A DNA stretch of 64,000 nucleotides. Origin: Notospermus geniculatus (lineage: Eukaryota > Nemertea > Pilidiophora > Heteronemertea > Lineidae). Made by a program: the position numbers and the translations under genes. Below, piece by piece: positions 42,585-53,535 of this stretch (positions within the stretch are counted from its first letter, which is position 1; the number at the start of each line of letters is the position of its first letter). The stretch covers positions 158,884 to 222,883 of the forward strand of contig NMRB01000538.1 in the NCBI GenBank assembly GCA_002633025.1. The letters are read 5' to 3'. The notes beneath the pieces are model-generated. The model saw only the letters and a list, made by a program, of their open reading frames with translations. It had not been told where the DNA came from and did not search any database.

Positions 42585-45500
42585 CTAACATGTTGAGTCC
42601 TGGGCATGGCCAGCATCATCAGACGGTTCTGTTTGGTTTCTTCCTTCCATTTCTTTTTCTGCCCAGTCAACAGCTGTGGTGAACTTGGTCATCTGAAAGA
42701 AAACGGATGACAGCTAGAATCTCAATTGTGTCATTGAAACAATCCCATCTTCTAACCTCCAACTTATCACCTCAAATCTCTCTTGCATTCTTTGACTTAA
42801 ACATTAGCTCACAGTCAGTTGTCGATGAGCTGTCCATAGGTTCACATACCACTGGTCACTGTGTTGTCTTTTGGTTCATAAGTAGAACTGGATCACATGT
42901 CCCGATGCCTACTCTCTTCTTCAGGGTTTGTCCCTGATTCACTCAGAGATTAGTGGTAATAATTAACAGTTATAAAGTGCCTTTCATGTCGATGACCCAT
43001 CCCCGACCAAGCCCACAACTCAATTAAAGCACCAACTTACAGTATCCTGGACTTCTTCATCTTCCTTCCAATGCTCAGTGATATAACTTATTGCTTTCCT
43101 TGCAATGTCAAACCTCGCTGCACTGATGGCTAACTTCATGCATCCCATGTGGACTGAGAGATTGTCGGGGTTGATTTCAGCCAGCTTTTCAATGAACGGC
43201 AGAACACTAGTGTATTCTTTCAATCCTGTGAGTGTGTTGGTAAAAGTCTCAAGAAGAACCTGTGAATAATGATATGCTAGAACTGATCAGTGGGAATGAT
43301 GAAGAAGAATGGTTGGATTCCCTTCTTACACACTGAATTATACCAATGGTGATGGAATTTCTAATACTGGGGACACAAAAGGCATCGATCATCCTCTTTC
43401 CTGCACACATACTGGAATTTTTAGTACAGGGGTGCAATGCAGGATCTCCTCTCCTGCACATATGGCATTGGAAGTGACACTACTTGTGCCGCGACAGAAG
43501 GCAGGATCCTCTCTCCTGCACATATAACATGAAATAGAAATGGGTTTCTAAGGTGAAAGTCATCGCTTCCTACCAGATTCGAACCCACGGACCCTCGCAT
43601 TAGGCATCAATCGCCAGCACTAAGGGTCAGCACGCCTTAACCACATACTGTAACATGGATGCCAATGGTCATGGAATTTTGTGTATCTTACCCCAAGATC
43701 ATCACTAGCCTTAAATTCAGAAATGCAGACATCATAAATGGCGTCAGGAGATGCCACTGTTAGAGTATACTGTGCGAGTCCTTCTGAAAGGTCTGTGCAC
43801 CGCATGTGACCCAACCTGACGATGAATATCAGGTGGATCTTGGGGACGGTGAAATTCTCTTCAACTTTCTTCAAGAATGCGATGACTTCATCCAGACTTC
43901 CAGTTGTGGCGATATCGAATTCTAGTTTTGTTGTGACCAGTATCTCATTGTCTGGAAACCTGAAACACACCAAATCAGACGTACCGGTAATGCTTTCAAC
44001 TCAAAGGAACTCAAAATGGATATCTTATGCCATTTCTACCCGAACGCAGATGGTACAACTTCTTCAAACACTGTCTAAACTGTTGTTTCATGCAAAACAA
44101 GAACACTTGCATTCCAAGTTTGCAGTTTTGCAGAGGAGCTTTCAATATCCGTACTCTACCGTGCATTTCTTGTCACCAAACACCAACCCAAACTGATTCA
44201 GAAAATCTTGTGATCCGCACCTCTCAATACCAGCATCAAGTGCCAGTTGAGGTTCCCTTGGTGTCTCTGGTGGCAACATCCTGTCAATGCAAGCCAGACG
44301 ATGGTACGTCAAAGGAAAGGTTGTATGGGGTATATGCTTGACAAGAATGGTCCTAGCAGCTTCCAGTTGTTTCTTGCGTTCTTCTTCATCGCTGTTGTTC
44401 AGTCCTAGGAAGTAGTAATGGTCTACAAATATGGCTTGCATGTTCAAGAGCCCATTCTGTACGCGTCCTTGCCGTGACAAAATGTTGACTGAAAGGAAAG
44501 TAGTTAGAAGTTGAGACAGTCAGATTTCATAAGCAATGGAAGATTAACGGAAAACATCAGAGAAACATCGTTGGATTGACTCACTGGCAGTGGGCATCAG
44601 AGGCCATATTCATGAAGCCTTTGCAACTATGCATGCACCAAATCTATTGTAAGGCAGTCAGTGAAAATTTCCCTTAAACTATTGTTCCAAACAAAAGATA
44701 AGGGACATTTTACACTTAAGATGTTTTACGCATACGGGCCCTGGTCTTGAACTTGAGGTCAGAACAGACTTAAATTTGCACAGGAATTGTTATCCTTGTT
44801 TCAGCAAAACATGAGGACTTACAGACTTCCCAGAAGTGCCCTTCTGCTTCTTCTATTTTCCCCAGCTTTAAAAGGCCATAGGCCAGATTTTCTTGGCACA
44901 TGAGGAGTCCGTAGTGATCAGGAGGATACAATCCCTGCAGAAAGAACAAATAATGCATTTGTTTTGTTCCAAGAAACACCAGGCGTGGATCCGCAATTTC
45001 AGAAAAGAGGGGGCGCACTGTGCTAGAAGCATTGAAATCTGTAGTGAATTTCAATCATTTGCTCCAAATTTCAGAATTTCGCAGTCAATTTTACAGATTT
45101 GTTGGCCAAAAGGGGGGCGTGCGCCGGTGCGCCCCCCGTGGATCCGCGCCTGAACACTTCCACTATTTCACACACAGGACTATCACATATACGATGTAAG
45201 CTGCCGCAGATCTCATGTAGGCCTATGTTACCCATGTTGTGTAAACTGTTCTCAGTCTGGCAGCAGATCAGCACTTTTCTGTGATGCTAGAATAATGCCC
45301 GCAACACCCGACACTCTGTTGTCACATTTTCTACTCTTTGCTCCCAGCAGTCATCAGTTACCTTGAAAATTTCATAGGCCTGGCGGAACAATCTCTCTCC
45401 TTCCACATTATCATCAGTCAGTTGTGCTAATGTTCCCTGATTCATGTAGATCTGGGCAACCATGGGATGATTAAGTCCAAGTGCATCCTTATTTATCTTC

Positions 45501-48500
45501 AAACACCTTTAAGAGAAACAAGAAGGGCAAGTAAAAGACCCCATCCAAGTGAGGAACATGAGTACGGTAGTTTCCGATCTTGAGATCAGAAACCATAATT
45601 AAGTTTGTTGATTTACTACTGTGTATTGTGACCAGATGATTAAATACAAGAGAGTGATATACCGGTAACAAATTTCTCTTGGAGCACTGTATTGTATCAG
45701 ATTTTTCTGTAGGCCCTATCCATAGCATTATTGGTCCTGGTAAGTACAAAAGAGGCCCTCTCAAACTACATGTACTCATGTTCCTCACTTGGATGGGGTC
45801 TTTTACTTGCCTTTGCAAAGGCATAAGGTGAAGGCATCACGGCTTACTGTCCCATGGGACGGACTGAAGTGCCAGGGATGATTAATCCCATTTCGCCCGG
45901 GATCCGAACCCGGGACCTGCCATTTGCTAAGCAAACCTGATAACCACAAGGCTGTCAAGGCTCCTCCTTAATTTGGAGTTTTCAATATAGGCCTACCTTT
46001 CATACGTGGTCTTTGCTTCATCTAGACGTCCCTGGCGTCTGTAACAAAGTGCCAGATCCATCACTGTGCCCCCAATATCTGGAGGCAACTCTCCAAAAAA
46101 GACTTGTTCATACAGTTCCAGGGACATCTTCATACATTCTTCAGCTGTGTCATAATGTCCAAGTTCCATGTTCACAACTCCAATGTTGGTCAGTAAGTTT
46201 GCCTTTTCCTTTAAAAGACCAGTCATTTGGCTGTCGATTGCTTGAGACTTGCCAAACCATTTATTCGCCTATGGAAAGAAAGGGAAACATGCAGCACCTG
46301 GCCTAACTGAACTCTCCTGCAGTTTCAAACCACTCCACTACACCGCGGTGGTGAGGAATAAATGCTGCGGCAGAGCATACGGCCTACTCAATCACTACAT
46401 GCGGGAAGAATATCAGCTGGGCTTGTATATGGGTAAAGTCCCCCTGATACCCTACCTCGAGAAAATTTCGTTGCTGTAAATGGAAGACACCGACGAGATG
46501 GAATGCATGTGAATGGTTCAGCCTCTGTTCATCAGTTGTGATGTTTTTCCTGAAGATAAAAAGTTTGGTATAGATGGCATATGATATATGTACACACCGG
46601 TCACCCCATGCAACTGCTGACAGCACTCAAGGCTGCTTTACTTCCAGCTCACTCAGAAGCCAATGTGCATCAACCTATTGGCCTAAACGAAATCCTCAAT
46701 AGCAAGTGGGGTAGACTGGGGGTACAGAGGTGTCAAAACGACCACCTACTTTTCATATTTCTCCAATAAACTCTTGAACAGAGCTTCTGCTTCTTTGTTT
46801 CTGTACATATCAACATAGAGAACAGCCAGTTGATAATGATTCACGAGAAGCAAGTCCTCTCTCTTACTTTCATCCACTTTCATTTTCCTCTGAAGAGAAA
46901 ACAAGAATGGTGCAATGAATTGGGCTGTTCCTTGAGTTCCCCAAATGGAAATACTGGGGCAGTAATGTTAGAAACTGTAATGGAAAACTACATGTAGATT
47001 TTCATTGCTGCACATTGTATGCACACTCTAAGTAGCCTAGTGAGACTGAGAGCCTTTGAAACAAACAAGAAAACTGCCTACAAAGAACAGAACAGACAAG
47101 AGGTGGTTGAAGACATAAGACAAAAGAGTTTGTACTCAGACCACTCACCAGCATGTCTTGGAACCTGTACAGCAGTATTTCCCTACCCTTAAAGCTTGCA
47201 CAACTTCTGACGATGTCCATCAAATATTCATAATACAACTTATATACCTGGAGAACAAATTTCAGCAGATGAAGCATACTGTAAGAGGCGGATCCCGGAT
47301 TAGGGAAAAGACAGGGCACCCTCTGCTTGAAACATTGAAATCTGCAGTGAGTTTCAATGATTTGCTCCAAATTTCAGAATTTCACAATTGATTTTACAGA
47401 TTTGTACAATGTAGGCCAAAAGGGAGGCAAGTGCCTGGGGCGCCCCCTCTGGATCGGTGCCTGACAAGACAGAACATTTGGCACAGCCAATGTACATACT
47501 GGTACAAGTTGGACACGTTTGACAGTTTGCTAACCCAACAGGTCACCACAGCTCAGGTGTGCAAGTTGAATTCCTCATACTTTAGGTTTTATTGCTCATT
47601 GACATAACCACAGTCTATATCACCAAACCTCCCTCAGCACGTTCGTGATCGAGACCACATAGGCCTAGAAAGAGATGCGAGTGCAGGGTGACCAACTTAC
47701 TGTATATGATGGGTTTATGTCCTCGTACTCTTCCCAGTTCTCCCACTGCTCGAGGTATGTGTTCACAACAGCCTTATTCAGGGCCTTCACATACAACATA
47801 GCTATCTTCTCACCAGGGAATTCTGTGCTCTGCCAGTATTCGATGACCTTGTACCAGTCATAGCTGTAACAATCATAAAAACTAGCATGAAATATGCCCT
47901 GCTGTAATGCTTCCTGAGGTGCGCTGTTAGTAGGCCTACGCTAACAGCAGATGACAGAATTTGCTAACAAGGAAATAAAGCTCCAACCAAGCAGCGCAGG
48001 GGAAACATTATGTACCTGTGGAGTTGATCTAACACCTTAAGGTCGGTGAGGACAGCGCTAAGTTGATCCCAGTCCTTGACTTGAGACAGGAGTGAGGTGA
48101 GTTCTAGGACCATGTGTTGTAAAGGGAAACTGTGTAAGCTGCCATCATTCTGAAGAACCAAGAAAAGTTATAAAAGTTGCCAAATATGTATGAAACAGAG
48201 ACAGTGAAAAGTAGTGTCTGCTGTGGCATGCTGACTGCATTACCGGTATTAGGATTTTTAAGGTACCGGTAGATCCAAAGGGGTGAACTGCTCAAAGCAA
48301 GATTCTCAGAAACTATGGTCCTGATCATCCGGACTCGTTCAAATCACTTTCACCTAACCCTTTCCTTTACCTCATTGTATTTCCTCAAGAAGTACCCCAG
48401 AAGTTCCCTGGCATATTTCTCACGAGTTTCAGAATTTCCGATGTACCTCTCAGAGACTGCATTCCTGAGTTCCGTATAGGCAAAACGGAGAAGTCCAGAG

Positions 48501-51500
48501 TGTTTGAGGAGAAACACGTCCAAGGCATAACGAAGAGGAACCCAAACATTTGAGGGAACATTGAGGAAATCTAAAAGTTCTTCTTCAGAGAGGCCATACT
48601 GGCTGGTATGGATGTAGCAGACGACCTGATGAAGATATGAGTCAGAATGAAATGCACTGTGGTCACTCACCTGTCGATTGCGACGAATTCAATAGACAAA
48701 TTCGCAGATCTGCGCACCTCCGCCGAAATCGCAACCACAACCTCGATCTGAAACCAGCTGACGTGACGCATTCCATGATTCAGCAATGCCGGTAGACTCT
48801 GACGCAACGTCGTCGAAGTCCCTGTCATTCAGTTTCAGAGTGAGGTTGTGTTTGCGATTTCGGTGGAAGTGCGCAGATCTTTCTCGTTTATGTGAATTTG
48901 GGATTTGTCTATTCAACTTACCCATGACAGGGAAGAGGATTATAAAGACAGAATTTCATTTTAAGTGTGCAAAAACAAGCACTATAGAAAACGATGGAAT
49001 GGGACTGGAAGAAATGATTTATATACTTGTTGGCTGACTTACATCTTGAACAATGTTTGGATGATCTTTAGTGTTGTAGTCTTGCTCAAGACGTTCAAGG
49101 AATTTATCAAACAATGACTTAATACTATTTGATGATAGGAGATGCTCTATTTTTCCTTTGATTTTCCTGTAGTAATCAACCACACACAACTCCTGAAAGT
49201 AAAAAGAACTTCGTTTAACCCATTTTAAATGATAAGGTGGAGGAATCGAAGGAGCCATGGAGAAGAAACAGAAGAACTCCTTTGGTGCAACTTCACCACC
49301 CCAAGCACCAACCTGCATGACTATCTTGAGGTACAATGGGTTCTGTGTCTCCTGAGGTGCTACAATCATCTCCAGCTGGTCACCAGGTAAATCCTTGCTA
49401 TTTGTCTTCAACATGGCCTGAAATGTTATAGAAAAGATTCCTGGCCTTTCATTGTCATAAGCAGAACCTTTTCAAAAACTTGTAGGAAAAGACAGAAATC
49501 ATTCAGCACTTGTTTTTACTTTGCAATGATTGACCAATGTGTCAGTGCCTTCATGTCTTTATGCCATGATATCTCAGGTACTGTCACTCTTTTTTCCTTC
49601 ACTCACCAAACACATTTCTTGCTTGTCCTCCATCTTCATCCCCTCAATCTTCAGTGTGGCATATCCTCTACTCTCAACGAGCTCATCGATGGTTGAGTCA
49701 TCAGAGGATGCTGTTGAGGCAATCACTGTGACGTTTGTAGGCAAGGATGAGGGAATCCAAAACAAGGGCTGCAGTGAAATATGTTGTCCTTGTGATAAAA
49801 CATAAAGGAAGGAATACATTGTACCTAACAGGAATCAACTAACTTACTATGACTTGGTAAACTGAATTTTGGCAGCCTATATTACATCAAATGAGATTTT
49901 CCCTCAAGATAATACTGAAGAACATGCACACACCTTTCCTGTTTTCTTCTTGTCCAACTTCTCCAACCCGTCAATCACAAGGCAAACACGACTGACACGC
50001 TTAGCAGCATCGGCTAATAATGTATTAAACTGACCAACAGTAGCCCGGTCGTCTTCTGGTGCCTCATACTTGTCTCCAAAGTGGCTGTTGATCGAACTTG
50101 ACAAGCGATTCATAATGTTTTTGATCTCTGAAACGTCAATCATTCATAAATTGGTTGTAGGCAACTCAATGTGACTGGTCTTCTTGGAACTCATCAGGGC
50201 ATAAACAAATTTGCTTTGAGTGAACGTTTTCTAGATTTATTGGCACACGATCATGTATATCAAGACTCACCAGTGCTGTGTTCTGGAAAACCAATAAAGT
50301 GATAGAGGATTAATCCAAAGTCCTTTGAGTTCTTCTTCCCTTTTATCCAATTGCTCAGCAAAGCAGACTTGCCAACCCCAGGTTCACCAATAATGACTAT
50401 TCCCTTTGAGGATGAGTTGTTCACTGTTTCATCAAGAATGCTGATGTAATTAGTTCCACCGGTATATAAACCACAGCGACTTTCACAAAATGCATCATGC
50501 TGCAACATTTGTTGTTGTGCGGCATCCAATTCTGCACCAGGTGGGTCAACTAGGAGATCCTCATTGAGGTATTTCCATACTGTATTGAACATGAACTTGG
50601 CACCCTTTTGAAAAGAGACAGTAGAAAGGGACTGTTCAGTTTCGTCAACTGAGGAATCTGAGTTTAGTTGTGATCCTTGAGAAAATGGAGAAAGCTTTAT
50701 GAAGCTGCAAATTGCAGCGATTATTCTGTACAGCACAACAAATAATCCCTGTAATTTGCAAGTGCATAGCTTTTTCCGTTTTCCCAAGGATCACCACTCA
50801 GATTCTTCAAGTGACGAAAATTAACAGCCCCTTTTATTCAGTCATTGCTTCAATTATTTCAATTCCAAGAAGATGCAACAGATGTTGCCATAATAACCAA
50901 GTTTAAAATCACTCAGGTACTGATTCTTCAACTGCCTCCTGTGGCACTTTTGCATACAGCTTTTAATCCCTATGCACACTTCAAGGCCCCTAATTAATTA
51001 ACTAAATCTGCTGCAGCAAACTTTTAAGAAATGAAAATAAGATAACTCGGCTTCATTATGTGCATTTGTACCTCTTCTGGTGACTGGTAGGCCATGTTTA
51101 CCCCCAAACACGTTTCTTCGACTTTCCCCACTCTCTCCTTGAGCTCATCCAGCATTTTGGCAGAATGTTCATTTTCTGGTGAAAACTTGGACACGCCTCT
51201 TACATCACCTTTGGCCTCAGCTTCAGCCCTTAACTTATCATCCCAGGCCTGTAAAAAGTCAGAAATTATCACTTAAAGACTGAGATGGTGCCAAGAATAT
51301 TTTATTGTTCAAGTGCCCAGGGTCAATTGCTGGCACCATAAAGTTGATTAAGGACAGTTCCTCTGTCCATTGAGAAGCTTTTCAGCATGCCAATCATCCA
51401 CCCAATTGAGGTATAGAAACTGGAGACCCCTGGCCAGCTCTTTGTCTCTGCTTAGGGATTATACTTGACAAGTATAATTCCAACACCAAGGGTCAGCAAT

Positions 51501-52741
51501 CAGTTAAAAACCAAGCTGTGAAGGTTTTTGACAGAAATCACTACCAGTACATTAATACATGTAATTAAGGCTGGAGTTTGGACAGTAATCACACATGCCA
51601 GGACAAACTGTTAGGTGTGGGTTATTTCTACAGGGAGCTTTAGATGGATCTTATTTTAAAATAAACCTGTTTGGTTTCTGTAAATGACAATATATACCTT
51701 GTTCCTAAAGCACACACAGGTTGGTCGCTGACCAGGACTGTTGAGGAATCCATGGAGGAATTCGAGTTCTGAGACACTTTTGTCTCTAAAATTCTCCAAC
51801 CATGGAAAATGAGGCAGAGCAACATTGAAGTTTTCTTGAAGGGCTTCGTCATTAACACCATTCCAGCCATATCTCTGAAAGAATGATATTATTTCCATTA
51901 ACAATAACAATATGGCCAAGACAATATTGCGTTAAGTAAATTAAATCAGGAACAAGTAATTTAATTGTTATTTATTCCTGGTAAAATTGCATTCATTCAC
52001 TCCCTAGGCCCTAGTCCAATTTATAAAGTATAATTCACCGTATCTTCAACATGGGCAAATTGTCAAGCTTGGAAATGTGCACAAGTCAGCGGAAAGGAAA
52101 ATAATCCATGTCATGTTGCAGTTACCTAATGACAATGAATGACGTTTGGGTCACTTGAACAGCCTATATAACCATGATAGCAAACACTCCAAGGTTGTGT
52201 GCTCAGTCATCTGATGTATTGTGGTTTGTGGCTTAATTATTGTATACAATATGGTATATGGTGTCTGTTGCACCACGCAGGCCTGGATTGGAATTTTGCC
52301 ATGTTCAATGTTGAAGTTTAGGGTGAACTCTTTAACCCTTGCATTGCACTGCAGCACAGGCCACTGAAAAATTGGTTATTGGGGGCTGGAAAAGGTATGG
52401 GAAGGATGTGAAATCCCCAGTTCAGTTTACTGACAACACCAGAGAGCATGCCAGAGAGACTGACTCGTCCCTACCTGTCCAAAAAATCCAACAAATATGT
52501 CAGACCTATCTAATTCTCGGAGGCAAATGTCGATGGTTCTGGCAGATTGGGTCGATTCTGAAGTTATTCCCCATCTCATGTCGACAGCAGCAAACTGAAT
52601 TCCTTTAGAATTACAAAGATGGTGAAGCTGTGGAAAGTAGCGCCTTGTCAGTTCTTCTCTTTCTTTTTCCATCCCCAAGAAGGGTGAGGAGAAGAAGATC
52701 CTGCAGACATTTGGATCTTTGAGTGTTTGTTTCCCTGCCAT
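42585..52741 (-). CDS. DUF4062-NACHT-TPR protein, nephrocystin-3/TTC41-like
   Basis: Complete 21-exon model, 1321 residues (5' to 3'): 52741-52475, 51874-51698, 51248-51072, 50694-50271, 50127-49934, 49768-49607, 49417-49313, 49192-49043, 48625-48371, 48149-48016, 47863-47701, 47247-47149, 46889-46750, 46549-46456, 46268-45997, 45506-45362, 44934-44823, 44488-44188, 43959-43692, 43259-43041, 42692-42585. Residues 10-150 match the DUF4062 pattern (IFFSSPFLGMEKEREEL, VDMRWGI, FGQRYGW). A STAND/NACHT NTPase follows, with Walker A GEPGVGKS at about 310 and a Walker B-like CLVIDGLEKL at about 400. TPR units fill about 770-1280 (for example ALCYRRQGRLDEAKTTYERC). Phases agree at all 20 introns. Relatives act in cilia (nephrocystin-3) or as signal-sensing STAND ATPases; the exact role here is not determined by the sequence. 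Confidence 0.9.
43563..43650 (-). repeat. tRNA-derived sequence (SINE or tRNA pseudogene)
   Basis: The minus strand shows an A-box-like gtggttaaggcgtgctgacc and a B-box gggttcgaatctgg at tRNA-like spacing. It lies in an intron of the NACHT-TPR gene. The arms do not pair well enough to call a functional tRNA. Confidence 0.5.
44606..44745. mobile_element. Degenerate MITE, ccatattcatgaag family
   Basis: Starts aggccatattcatgaagcct and ends acgcatacgggccctgg. It resembles the family at 4483 and the better-preserved copies at 58282-58436 and 59622-59742. Confidence 0.45.
44988..45166. mobile_element. Repeat with ends aggcgcggatccac (copy 1)
   Basis: Shares with 47284-47464 the core cattgaaatctg, tttgctccaaatttcagaat and attttacagatttgt, and has inverted ends around ggatccgc. 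Both copies lie in introns of the NACHT-TPR gene. Confidence 0.6.
45528..45814. mobile_element. Inverted-repeat element, about 287 bp
   Basis: The ends ggcaagtaaaagaccccatc, then caagtgaggaacatgagta, are complementary to tactcatgttcctcacttgg, then atggggtcttttacttgcc. A one-ended remnant occurs at 18562-18605. It lies in an intron of the NACHT-TPR gene. Confidence 0.75.
45880..45955 (-). repeat. tRNA-like element in an intron
   Basis: The minus strand reads ccttgtggttatcaggtttg, then a hairpin tttgcttagcaaa, then a B-box-like cccgggttcggatcccggg. The order and spacing resemble a tRNA, but the anticodon loop is irregular. It is probably the head of a SINE or a tRNA pseudogene. Confidence 0.45.
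47284..47464. mobile_element. Repeat with ends aggcggatccc (copy 2)
   Basis: A second diverged member of the family described at 44988-45166, with ends gaggcggatccc and ggatcggtgcctga. Confidence 0.6.
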
Positions 52742-53459
52742 CTCAGAAGATAATCAGCATTATGGTGAATCTAGCGGCTCAAATACATGAAATAAATGCT
52801 ATTTCTAAGGCTAGTTCATTCATGTAGTTTGTTGACATTAGTTTCCACCGCCATTTTCGCAACAAATCACATGATCTCAAGTCTTACGCAACCAACCAGG
52901 ATCAGGTCGTTTCGTTACCTGGGTTTAGATTATTTGTATATACATGAACCTTGTGATCTATCTATACACTGTATGATGACATGTAGTATCAAAACTGGTA
53001 ATTTCAATGCACCTGCTAGAGTTGCCTGGTTGAGTTAAGTTCTTATGCGTAAGATGGATACCTCTCTGAACTTATATGCCAGGAGCATATGCCAAGCGAT
53101 CCCCCCCAAACGAACAATCAATGATCGACTTTCGTCGACACCCGCGACAGAACAAAGAAAACAGTAAATTTACTGTTTTCTTAATGTGGTGTTCAGGTCA
53201 TCTATTCATTTCTAATGGAAAACTAATCGCGTTTAGATGTTTAAAAAGTGTTGCATATTCCCGTTTAGTTTCGTGTTTAGACTTTAGATTTACAGTGAAG
53301 CAAATGATACATTTCGGCATTTTAGGCAACAAGACGTATGTTTCTAGGCGGATAGAACGCCTGTCCTGATGATATGTTCAGTTATATTCACAATATGTCA
53401 GGTTGTGTTTTGTTGCTAAACATGTAAACACAAAACTAAACGCGTAACGCGTCACCTGG
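52742..53459. other. Upstream region of the NACHT-TPR gene
   Basis: No exon or clear transposon end is visible. Together with 56396-56714 it forms the head-to-head intergenic space between the NACHT-TPR gene and methionyl-tRNA synthetase, which the LINE now separates. Confidence 0.5.
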
Positions 53460-53535
53460 ATTTACAGTGAGAAAATGTTATATCAGACCAGACTGAACAG
53501 TTCTCTTCTTGTCAATCAAGCAATAATTCACTTGA

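Noticed and set aside
45880-45955. Functional tRNA gene
   Set aside because: The promoter boxes are present, but stems are imperfect and the anticodon loop is irregular; SINE or pseudogene is more likely.
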